Shown one piece after another: positions 45,650 to 53,523 of a stretch of 64,000 bases of DNA (its first letter is position 1; each line of letters opens with the position of its first letter). This stretch comes from JBCCXL01 sp039191605 (GTDB lineage: Bacteria > Acidobacteriota > Thermoanaerobaculia > Multivoradales > JAHZIX01): NCBI GenBank assembly GCA_039191605.1, contig JBCCXL010000002.1:378705-442704 (forward strand), in the 5' to 3' direction. The notes below the pieces were generated by a model. That model was not told the DNA's origin. It made no database searches and was given only the letters and a program-made list of their open reading frames with translations. The position numbers were made by a program, and so were the translations under genes.

Positions 45650-47047
45650 ATGGAAGCGCTTCTGCCAACTCCCCCCGCTCGATCTGCTGACGCTGCTAAA
45701 CCCTCTCCCCAGGAAGTCCAGGAACATCGAGGTGCAATGGCGGCTGAAATCACCGGCCTAGGGGTCCTCAGTCCTCTAGGTCATAGCGCCCAGAGCCTGC
45801 TGCAATCCCTGCTCGCGGGAGGGCGAAGACCCGACGGCAGCACCGCCTTTTCCGCCAGCAGCCGACTCACCGAGGCGGCGCAGGCGGTAACCGCTCCGCC
45901 GGAGACCCTGTTGGCCGCCGAAGTCCAGGATTTCGACGTCACCGAATATCTCGGCCGGGGCAATCTGCGGCCCCTGGATCGCACCGCTCGCCTGGCTGCC
46001 GCCGCGGCCGCTACCGCCCTCGGTCGTATCCCTGGAGACCACTCCCCCAACCCCAGCACGGCCGCTTCGGATGCCGAGGCAGGCGTTGAAGCTGCAAGCC
46101 CCGAGGCTGAGTCTGAAACCGAAGTCGGCCTCATCCTGGGCACCATGTACGGCAGCGTCCACACCATCGCCTCTTTCGATCACCGTGCCCAGGTCGCCGG
46201 GCCGAAGTACGCCAAACCGATGGATTTCGCCAATAGCGTGATCAACGCTGCGGCGGGTCAAACGGCGATATGGCATGGGCTCACGGGCATCAACTCCACC
46301 CTCTCCGCCGGCACCGCCTCCGGCGCCGTCGCCCTGGCCTACGGGCTCCAGGCGCTGCGGGACGGCCGCTCTCGCAAGCTGTTAGCCGGTGGCGCCGAGG
46401 AGCTCTGCTGGGAGTCCTATCTGGCCTTCCACCGCGCCGGGCTCTTGCGAGGTCAGGAAGAGAGTCCAGGATTCATTCTCGGAGAAGGCGCTGCTCTCCT
46501 CTGTCTCGAGCCAGAAGGGGTCGAGGGCTCCAGGTCCCTTGGGCGACTGTTGGGAGCCGCGATGACCTTCGACCCTTCCCGCGGGGAAGATCCGACTCTC
46601 GCCTCCGCTGCCCTCAGCGGAGCCGTTGAGGAGGCTCTTCGACAAGCCCGAAGGGAACCGGCGCAAGTCGCGGCGGCGGTCCTCTCCTGCTGCGGATGGG
46701 AGGCGCGAGATCGTGCCGAGGCCCGCGGCCTCGCGGCGGTGCTGGGAGAGCAAACTCCGCGCGTCGCGGTCACCGCTCTGTCGGCTGCCCTGGGGCATAG
46801 CCTCGGCGCCAGCGGTGCTCTCCAAGCGGCCATACTGCTCGCCGCCCTGGCCGAGGGCCAGCTCCCGGGCCTGCCGCCGGCAGCACGGAAAACCGCTCAG
46901 ATCCTGGAGGACGAAGGCTTCCAGCCGCAGCAATCTCCCTACGATCTGGACCTGAGCTCCCACCCCGTAGCCCTGGTCACCGCCCAGGCCCTCGATGGCC
47001 CTACCGCTGCCCTGGTCTTCGAAAGGCCTCGATCCGCCAAGCCCTAA
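45650..47047 (+). CDS. ketosynthase-like partner without catalytic Cys (chain-length-factor-like)
   Basis: A 465-residue thiolase-fold protein homologous to ketosynthases. At the position of the catalytic cysteine it reads LSAGTASGAV, with Thr or Gly in place of Cys. The first active-site histidine region is replaced by SCCGWEARDR. Only the GHSLGASGAL element near the C-terminus is kept. This is the pattern of KS-beta/chain-length factors, which pair with the active ketosynthase and shape chain length. It follows the ketosynthase gene by 38 nt. The first about 29 residues are extra. An ATG at 45737 (MAAEITGLGVLSPLG) with GAGG upstream is a good alternative start. Confidence 0.85.
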   Translation: MEALLPTPPARSADAAKPSPQEVQEHRGAMAAEITGLGVLSPLGHSAQSLLQSLLAGGRRPDGSTAFSASSRLTEAAQAVTAPPETLLAAEVQDFDVTEYLGRGNLRPLDRTARLAAAAAATALGRIPGDHSPNPSTAASDAEAGVEAASPEAESETEVGLILGTMYGSVHTIASFDHRAQVAGPKYAKPMDFANSVINAAAGQTAIWHGLTGINSTLSAGTASGAVALAYGLQALRDGRSRKLLAGGAEELCWESYLAFHRAGLLRGQEESPGFILGEGAALLCLEPEGVEGSRSLGRLLGAAMTFDPSRGEDPTLASAALSGAVEEALRQARREPAQVAAAVLSCCGWEARDRAEARGLAAVLGEQTPRVAVTALSAALGHSLGASGALQAAILLAALAEGQLPGLPPAARKTAQILEDEGFQPQQSPYDLDLSSHPVALVTAQALDGPTAALVFERPRSAKP

Positions 47048-47124
47048 GAGAGGCCTGGAAGCTCCCCCCCTCGCGTTACCTGGATCCATCCCCCCCTCAG
47101 GCACTTCTCCCGAGATCCCACAAC

Positions 47125-49062
47125 ATGGAAAAACTGCCAAAGTCTTCTACCGCAACCTCTTCCACCGATCTTCTCGGCGAATTCCAGCCGGACGTCGTGC
47201 TCCTCGGTGCTGGCCTTGCTGGCCTCTCGTTGGCCCGACACCTGCTACTCGAAACCGATCGCCGGGTATTGCTCATCGAACGACGTAAAGAAGTCCCACC
47301 GCCGAGGCAAAAAGTCGGGGAATCCCTCGTCCAGGTCGGCGGATACTACCTCTCCAAGGTATTGGACCTCGAAGAGCATCTTCTCTGCGAGCACCTGATG
47401 AAGTACAACCTGCGTTTCTACTGGCCGACGCCAGGACGATCCAACGCGGGATTCGAGGACTACGGAAAGGCCTACATTCGCCCCTTCTCCAACATCGCGA
47501 GCTATCAGCTGGACCGCAACAAGCTAGAAGCCGAGTTGCTGCGCCTCAACAACCTATCCCCTCGCTTTCGCATCCTCACCGGTGCTCGCCTCGAAGAGCT
47601 CGACCTCGGAGAGGCCCTCGATTCCGATAAGTACCAGGCGATTGATCCCCCGGAGCAAGAAGGGCCTCCTCGGCAGCCACCAATTCATACTCTCCACCTT
47701 CGGGTAGCGGATGAGGAACTTCGGCTTTCCACCCCTTGGCTGGTGGATACCTCCGGCCGAGCCCGCGCCCTAGCTCGGCAGCTCGACTGGCGACGGGCGA
47801 ATTCCATTCGCCACGGCGCCTTCTTCCTCTGGGTGGACGGCCTGGTGGATATCGAGAAGCTCACCGGCCGTAGTCCTCGCGAGGTCCGAATCGATCCCGA
47901 GCGCCAGCAGACCGGACACCTCCCGACCTGGCTCGCCACCAATCACTTCATGGGTGAGGGTTTCTGGTTCTGGGTCATCCCTCTGCAGGGAAAAACCAGC
48001 CTCGGCCTGGTCTTCGACCACGAGTTGATCCCCCACGAGAAGGTGTTCTCGAAAGCGAAGCTGGTCGACTGGGTGTGCGAGACCTTCCCTCTCTTCGAGC
48101 GGGACCTACGGGAGCGAAAGATCCTCGACTACGGAGGTCTACCGGATTTCTCCCACGATTGCCTCCAGACTCTCTCCTCTCGGCGATTTGCCTTCGCCGG
48201 AGAAGCCGGCCGCTTCACGGACCCTCTCTACAGTCCGGGAAGCGACCTCATCGCGCTCTACAACACGCTCATCGTCGACGCGATCCAAACCGAAGATCCG
48301 AAAGAGCTCGCCGCCAAATGCAGGCTCCATGAGCAGCTGATGCGCGCCGCCTACTCGGCCTACGTACCCAGCTACGCCGATGCCTACGATGCCCTGGGCG
48401 ACCAGGAGACCTTCGTCCTGAAGTACGTCTGGGAGCTGACTATCTACTTCGCCTTCTACGTCTTCCCCTTCATCAACGATCTCCTGCTGGATCGCCGCTT
48501 CGCCATTGCCTTCTTGCGTCAATTTGCCCGCCTCGGCCCGTGGAACCGCTCCGTACAGCAGGTGCTTTCAGGCTACTTCCGCTGGAAGGATCAGCGCTCG
48601 GAGAGCGCTCGTCGCAGCAGTGCTGAACCCGAGACCGCCGTCGAGCCCATCTGCTTCGACTTCATGGAGTTCGAGCCTCTAGCCCGCGCTGAGAAGACCT
48701 TTTACGAGGTCGGAGTCAGCGTCGAGACCGGGCGGAAGATTCTCGCCGAGCAGCTGGAGAACATCCGCGAGCTCGGTCATTTCGTGCTCGCTCATGTAGC
48801 GGCCACAGTGGCTGATGCACCGCAGATGGTCACTTCGAAGCCCTTCGTCGAAGCCCTGAACCTCGACGAGATCGAATTCGACCCAGCGCTTTGGCGCCAA
48901 CGAGCGGCCGAATACCGGGCAACCGAAGGAACCTGGACTTGGAGCTTCGACAGCACTGTCCTCGATCGATTCCGCGCTCATCATCCTGCAAACCCAGAGC
49001 GCTGCGGCGAAGACTCCCGAGTGGATCAGCAGGAAGTGGTCATCGCTGACGTCGTTTCCTGA
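47125..49062 (+). CDS. FAD-dependent halogenase-like oxidoreductase
   Basis: A 645-residue flavoprotein. The FAD-binding GAGLAGLSLARHLL is near the N-terminus (about residue 32). KVGESLVQ follows near 73, similar to the KxGES element of flavin-dependent halogenases. FWFWVIPL near 280 matches the WxWxIP motif of that family. A second FAD element, FAGEAGRFTDPLYSPGSD, is near 365. Related geranylgeranyl-reductase and monooxygenase folds share the FAD motifs, so halogenation is likely but not certain. About 200 residues after the FAD core are helical and not recognised. The gene lies between the KS partner and the carotenoid oxygenase, 11 nt before the latter, so it should act on the polyketide chain or its product. 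Confidence 0.8.
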   Translation: MEKLPKSSTATSSTDLLGEFQPDVVLLGAGLAGLSLARHLLLETDRRVLLIERRKEVPPPRQKVGESLVQVGGYYLSKVLDLEEHLLCEHLMKYNLRFYWPTPGRSNAGFEDYGKAYIRPFSNIASYQLDRNKLEAELLRLNNLSPRFRILTGARLEELDLGEALDSDKYQAIDPPEQEGPPRQPPIHTLHLRVADEELRLSTPWLVDTSGRARALARQLDWRRANSIRHGAFFLWVDGLVDIEKLTGRSPREVRIDPERQQTGHLPTWLATNHFMGEGFWFWVIPLQGKTSLGLVFDHELIPHEKVFSKAKLVDWVCETFPLFERDLRERKILDYGGLPDFSHDCLQTLSSRRFAFAGEAGRFTDPLYSPGSDLIALYNTLIVDAIQTEDPKELAAKCRLHEQLMRAAYSAYVPSYADAYDALGDQETFVLKYVWELTIYFAFYVFPFINDLLLDRRFAIAFLRQFARLGPWNRSVQQVLSGYFRWKDQRSESARRSSAEPETAVEPICFDFMEFEPLARAEKTFYEVGVSVETGRKILAEQLENIRELGHFVLAHVAATVADAPQMVTSKPFVEALNLDEIEFDPALWRQRAAEYRATEGTWTWSFDSTVLDRFRAHHPANPERCGEDSRVDQQEVVIADVVS

Positions 49063-49073
49063 GGGTGGTGAAG

Positions 49074-50594
49074 ATGAGCCCCCCTGCGACCTCAGCATCC
49101 CCCCCGGACCTCTCCCTCCGGGCACCTGCCCCACATCTAGAGAGGCTCTTCGACTTTGTGCCGCAAGAATCCGACGGCCCGATTACCCAGATCGAAGGCT
49201 CCGTCCCCTCCTGGCTTCGAGGCACCTACTACCTCAACGGCCCCGGCCGCTTCACCCGCGGCGGACGGCGCTGGGGGCATTGGCTCGATGGCGATGGCTT
49301 CGTCACCCGGCTTCGCTTCGAGGGCGGTGCTGGGACCATCCATGCAACGCACCGCTTCGTAGCCAGCAGAAAGCGAAGCGCTGAAGAAGAGGCTGGACGC
49401 CCCCTCTTTCGAGCCTTCGGAACGGCTTTCGAGGACGACCGCCTGATGGGGGAAGATGAAAACTCCAAGAGCCAGCATGGGAGGCGGCGGGCCCTCGGTC
49501 TCGAATCCCCGGTGAACGTTTCCGTTTACCCTTTCGCAGAAAAGCTGCTGGCCTTCGGCGAGCAGGGCCTTCCCTGGGAGCTTGACGAAAGCACCCTCGA
49601 GACTCTCGGAGAGCACGACTTCCATCGCCGCCTGCCTCCCGTCGCCCCCTTCGCGGCGCACCCCAACTTCGATGAACGCAGCGGCGAGATGGTCAACTTC
49701 GGCATCTCGTTCTCCACCCACCGCCCCCAGCTCAGGCTCTATACCTTCGGCCCGGATGGGCGGCTGCTGCGCAAGCGCTCCCACGCGCTCGATGCGCCGC
49801 GATCGGTGCACGACTTCGGCTTGAGCGAGAGCTTCTGCGTCTTCCACCTCGGCCCCTACCTTCTAAACATGGAGCCACTGACCGCCGGAGCGAGCCTTCT
49901 GGAGGCCCTCACCTGGCAACCAGAGCTCGGCACTAAGCTGCTCATCTTGCATCGCAATGAGCAAGGTCCAGCGCTAGAGCTGGAGCTACCGACTCGCTAC
50001 TGCCTTCATTTCATTGGCTGTTACGAACCGTCGCCGAACCAGCTGGTCGTCGATTGCCTCGAGCTCGAGAAACCCATCTACGACCAGTACACCGTGCCGG
50101 ATCTCTTTACCGACGTTCGACATGCTCACGCCGTTCGCTATCGCATCGATCTAGAGCAGGGATGCATCGAGCAGCGCCAGGAGCTCGACTTTCATCACCT
50201 CTGCGACTTTCCGGCAACCGATCCCCGACAAAGGGACTCGCCGCCGGAGGATCTCTGGGTCCTCGGACTGTCCGCTACCGACGCGCCAGGGCGAAAATTC
50301 TTCGATGAGATCAGCCATCTCTCCTGGACTGCCCAGGGGCTCAAGGATCGCTACCTCTCCCCTCCCGGCTGCTATCTCGGCGGGGAGCCCGTCTTCCTGC
50401 CAGAACTCGGTAAGCCTGGCCAAGGCCTGCTGATCTGTCAGGAGCTCGATGCCCGAGACGGTGTTCCCGCCTCCCGACGATCTTCTTTCTTGCTCCTCGA
50501 TGCTCAGGATCTTGCTGCTGGTCCAATCGCCCGGCTGAGGCTCCCCTCTCCCGTCCCGCTGCGCTTCCACGCCTGCTTTCGCCCAGATCCATAG
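49074..50594 (+). CDS. carotenoid cleavage oxygenase family protein (RPE65-like)
   Basis: A 506-residue non-haem iron enzyme. The N-terminal GSVPSWLRGTYYLNGPGRF and DGDGFVTRLRF are family signatures. Four iron-ligand histidines are visible: AAHPNFD (about residue 196), SVHDFGLSE (246), LHFIGCYE (312) and RFHACFRP (499). Members cleave conjugated double bonds of carotenoids, stilbenes or lignin-derived styrenes with oxygen. No carotenoid biosynthesis gene is in the window. Its place at the end of a type II PKS operon suggests a polyene or styryl substrate made by that pathway, which is inference. The ATG at 49074, with GAGG 8-9 nt before it, is preferred over GTGs at 49065 and 49068. Confidence 0.88.
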   Translation: MSPPATSASPPDLSLRAPAPHLERLFDFVPQESDGPITQIEGSVPSWLRGTYYLNGPGRFTRGGRRWGHWLDGDGFVTRLRFEGGAGTIHATHRFVASRKRSAEEEAGRPLFRAFGTAFEDDRLMGEDENSKSQHGRRRALGLESPVNVSVYPFAEKLLAFGEQGLPWELDESTLETLGEHDFHRRLPPVAPFAAHPNFDERSGEMVNFGISFSTHRPQLRLYTFGPDGRLLRKRSHALDAPRSVHDFGLSESFCVFHLGPYLLNMEPLTAGASLLEALTWQPELGTKLLILHRNEQGPALELELPTRYCLHFIGCYEPSPNQLVVDCLELEKPIYDQYTVPDLFTDVRHAHAVRYRIDLEQGCIEQRQELDFHHLCDFPATDPRQRDSPPEDLWVLGLSATDAPGRKFFDEISHLSWTAQGLKDRYLSPPGCYLGGEPVFLPELGKPGQGLLICQELDARDGVPASRRSSFLLLDAQDLAAGPIARLRLPSPVPLRFHACFRPDP

Positions 50595-50629
50595 CCCTTG
50601 AGAAACCCCCAAGAAACCCTCAAGAAACC

Positions 50630-50814
50630 TGCCAGGCGATTGGTCCTCCACCATCTCTAAGAAACCTGTCAGGCGATTGGTCCTCCGACCTATCTTGAAA
50701 ACCCGTCAGGCGATCGGTCCTGCACGAGAGCCTGTCTATCTTGAGAACCTGTCAGGCGATTGGTCCTGCACGAGAGCCTGTCTATCTTGAGAACCTGTCA
50801 GGCGATTGGTCCTG
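50630..50814 (+). repeat. dispersed CAGGCGA repeat, cluster 3 (5 copies, forward), beside the RAYT gene
   Basis: Five copies of GYCAGGCGATYGGTCCT, with cores near 50632, 50669, 50706, 50752 and 50798. The last three sit in a 46-bp tandem unit that also contains tgcacgagagcctgtctatc. Each copy can form a short hairpin of ACC with GGT. The cluster begins 36 nt after the carotenoid oxygenase stop and ends about 125 nt before the RAYT-like gene, in the same orientation as that gene. Confidence 0.92.
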
Positions 50815-50940
50815 AATGCTCCCAGGACTTGGTACCCACAGCGTTGCCACCCGAAAAAGCTGGTTTGACAGCCCTCGATTCATAAAAACACACCCGACTC
50901 GAAAAGAATCCGTTCGCATAGCGCCTCTATGAAGGGTGCC

Positions 50941-51849
50941 ATGTCAAATATACGCTACGTACCCCCTGGAGGGGCTGTTCTCGAAGTCACTTGTCGAACG
51001 ATTCAGGGGCGCTTGCTCCTTCGGCCGAGCCCGAAGCTCCAAGAGATCGTCATTGGAGTCCTTCACTGCGCAACCGTTCACTACCCGGACATCAAAATCT
51101 ACAACTTCGTCTTTCTATCCAATCACTATCACTTACTTCTGTGGTCCCCCGACGCCAGAACGCTGGCTCGATTCATGGGTTTCGTCAACGGCAACTTGTC
51201 GAGAAAGCTCGGCCCCCTCGTCGACTGGTCAGGGCCGCTGTGGGCCCGACGCTACGAGGCGATCCCGGTCGCAAGCGACGAAAAGAGCCTGATTCGGCGG
51301 TTCGTTTATCTGCTGTCCCACGGTGTCAAAGAGGGGCTTGTCCGTGACCCGAGGGATTGGCCTGGGCCTCATGGAGCAAACGCACTCTTAGCAGAGGGAA
51401 GAGTCTCGGGGCATTGGTTCGACAGCACAAAAGCCTGCCGTGACCGGGCGCGGAATCGCTCTAAGCCAGACTCTTCCTACCGCAACGCGGTCGTGCTTCA
51501 TCTGTCGAAGCTACCCTGCTGGCAACACCTAGATTGGGAAGAGATCGCGAAGCGGGTCCTCAGCCTGATCCAAAGCATCATCCAAGACGGTGCAGCCATG
51601 CACTCCGGAGTTCTTGGATGCCAAAGAATCAAGAAACAGAACCCTATGAGGCGCATTCCCCGACCTCAGAGACGGCGTCGCCCGCTCATCCACGCAAATT
51701 GTCGGTCGCTTCGTCAGCAGTTCGTAGAAGCCTACCGGGCTTTCTTAGCTGCGTATCGCGAAGCCTCTCTCCATCTCCAGAGAGGAAATCTTAGCGCTCA
51801 ATTTCCACGCGGGAGCTGCCGTCCACCAGGCCCTTGGTGTCCAGCATGA
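50941..51849 (+). CDS. Y1/REP-associated tyrosine transposase (RAYT)-like protein
   Basis: A 302-residue HUH-endonuclease protein of the IS200/REP transposase group. The metal-binding HUH motif is NHYHLLLW (His at about residues 62 and 64). The likely catalytic tyrosine is in RRFVYLLSHGVKEGL (about residue 123), where relatives have Y-x-x-x-N-P-V-R-A. Such proteins cut and join single-stranded DNA. RAYTs are domesticated copies linked to dispersed REP repeats. Clusters of a repeat lie on both sides of this gene. The C-terminal part (about 180-302) is Arg-rich and diverged. GAAGGG lies just upstream of the ATG at 50941. An ATG at 50929 lacks such a site. Confidence 0.85.
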   Translation: MSNIRYVPPGGAVLEVTCRTIQGRLLLRPSPKLQEIVIGVLHCATVHYPDIKIYNFVFLSNHYHLLLWSPDARTLARFMGFVNGNLSRKLGPLVDWSGPLWARRYEAIPVASDEKSLIRRFVYLLSHGVKEGLVRDPRDWPGPHGANALLAEGRVSGHWFDSTKACRDRARNRSKPDSSYRNAVVLHLSKLPCWQHLDWEEIAKRVLSLIQSIIQDGAAMHSGVLGCQRIKKQNPMRRIPRPQRRRRPLIHANCRSLRQQFVEAYRAFLAAYREASLHLQRGNLSAQFPRGSCRPPGPWCPA

Positions 51850-51924
51850 TTCTTCTCGCTGAATAGGTTGACGCCGCGACTCAGATCCCTATTTCAGGAA
51901 TCACCGTCAGGAATGACTGCCCTG

Positions 51925-52191
51925 GGATCACTCTGGGATCACTCCCCTGGCAACGTGCCAAACCCATCGACACACCCAACGTCCAAGCACCGCTAGCGAT
52001 GCACTAGCCAGAATTCTGTCGTCATGGACGGGCAAATAGCCAATGGGGATCAATCGCCTGGCTCATGGTCTTGATAAGGCCCAGGTAAGCGTCTACGACC
52101 GACCTAGGTCTCTAGCCTGAAGCCCCTCATTAGAGCCATCAGCCGGATTACTTGGGGTGCAGTGGGCAGTTGGGATCAATCGCCTGACAGT
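51925..52191 (-). repeat. dispersed CAGGCGA repeat, cluster 4 (2 copies plus fragments, reverse)
   Basis: Two good copies of GGGATCAATCGCCTG lie near 52046 and 52172. Two partial copies, gggatcactc, lie at about 51927-51950, followed by cccctggca. The copy at 52172 overlaps the last codons of the DUF3179 gene and supplies its stop codon. The region between the RAYT-like gene and the DUF3179 gene (51850-52175) otherwise holds no gene. Confidence 0.85.
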
Positions 52192-53297
52192 AAGCCCGTT
52201 TCTTCTTGGACGGCCACCCAGGTGTACCAAAACGTATCGAAACCTTCGATGGGCGAGAACCCTGGGACTCCTCGGCGAGCCGCGCTGAGCAACTCCTCGA
52301 GCGTTTGTTCTGGCGCCGCCGGGGCCTCTAGCCTCCAGGCCTCTGTGGAGGCGTAGATCGGAGCATCGGGGGCGCGGTATAGCAGCAGCCAGACTGGCTC
52401 TTCATCGCCTTCCGTCCCAGCAATATCACTACCCTCTGCCCCTGGGGCCACGCTGCGAAGAGCTCCCCCCTCCACCTGCTCATGGGGAATCGCCCAAGGG
52501 CGACCATCGATCCACATTGCATAGATCGCCTCTTTGCTCTCCAGCCGATCATCATCGATCTCTAGACCGCGGAAGGTTCGGTCGCTGGTGAAGTATTGCT
52601 CGTAGGGATTCTCTGCGACATGTTCAACGCCCTCGACGGAGAGCACCAGAGTCTCGGGATACCTGTGCTTCCACTGCCCCCACTCGGCCTTTTGGCCGAC
52701 CGGCAGCTCGCGCAATTCTTCTCCCTCCAGGGGACCACCGATGGCGTCGGAGCTCATGATGGACCACCAGGAGTCCGTCTCCCGATCCCTCATCACCAGG
52801 GATGCCTGGAGCAGCGCCCCGGAGGCTTCGAAAGCTAGAGTCTGATCTCGCACCTTGCGACCGTAGACCACGGCCGTATTGGCGAGTGGTCACCAGACCG
52901 CCGCGAACGCGGTCCCTCCTGACTGATCATTCACCACTTCGTGGCGGTTCAGTAGGTTGAGGCTATAGGCCTTGGCTTTTCCCTCGACCACGACCCCCAA
53001 TACCCAAGCATCATCGGGAACCTTAGCGCTGGCAGCGGGCACGAACACCGGATCGTCAATCGCGGCGATTTGCCCCCGGGGCAGGATCTGTTCGACCCCA
53101 GCAGGGATCTCCTCCGCAACCGGTACCTCCTCCTGTACCTCCGGGGCTGGGCTTTCAGCGCCAGCCTGCTGCGCTTGTCCCCAACTAGTTGGCGCGAAGC
53201 TCAGGGCGCACGCCATACCGAGAGCTACGACCACCGCAGCCCCCCTATGAGGACGTTCGGTCGGCCCATCGGGCTGCTCAAGGCGATGCTGCTTCAT
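52176..53297 (-). pseudogene. DUF3179 protein interrupted by one in-frame TGA
   Basis: A signal-peptide-bearing DUF3179 protein in one reading frame broken by a single TGA at 52890-52892. The first part (135 residues from ATG 53297, with GGAG 6 nt upstream) has a signal peptide ending near SWGQAQQ and the DUF3179 start, IDDPVFVPA and LNRHEVVNDQSGGTAF. It ends at AAVW. After the TGA the same frame continues PLANTAVVYGRKV and runs openly for about 237 codons, including RDRETDSWWSIMSSDAIGG and WLLLYRAPDAP. DUF3179 members normally have a Cys-Pro-Leu motif here, so TGA stands where TGC is expected. Options are a recent nonsense mutation, a sequencing error, or selenocysteine recoding. The function of DUF3179 is unknown. 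Confidence 0.8.
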
Positions 53298-53523
53298 CGA
53301 AGGCTCCATTCCCGGCGCTATGGGCTCTCCAAACACTTTAAAACTCCTGTGTGGAAAGGCTCCGTTGGGGGCTCACTCTTGGCTTTCTCTTGGGGCATTG
53401 TACGCAATACTGAGCTTTGGGGATGGATCAGCGACAAAAAAATTAGGCTCCCCTCTCCCTTCCTCAGCCCCTGCTAGACTCCCGCCCGGTCCAGCACCTC
53501 TTCCCTACCCCACCCATCCCCAG

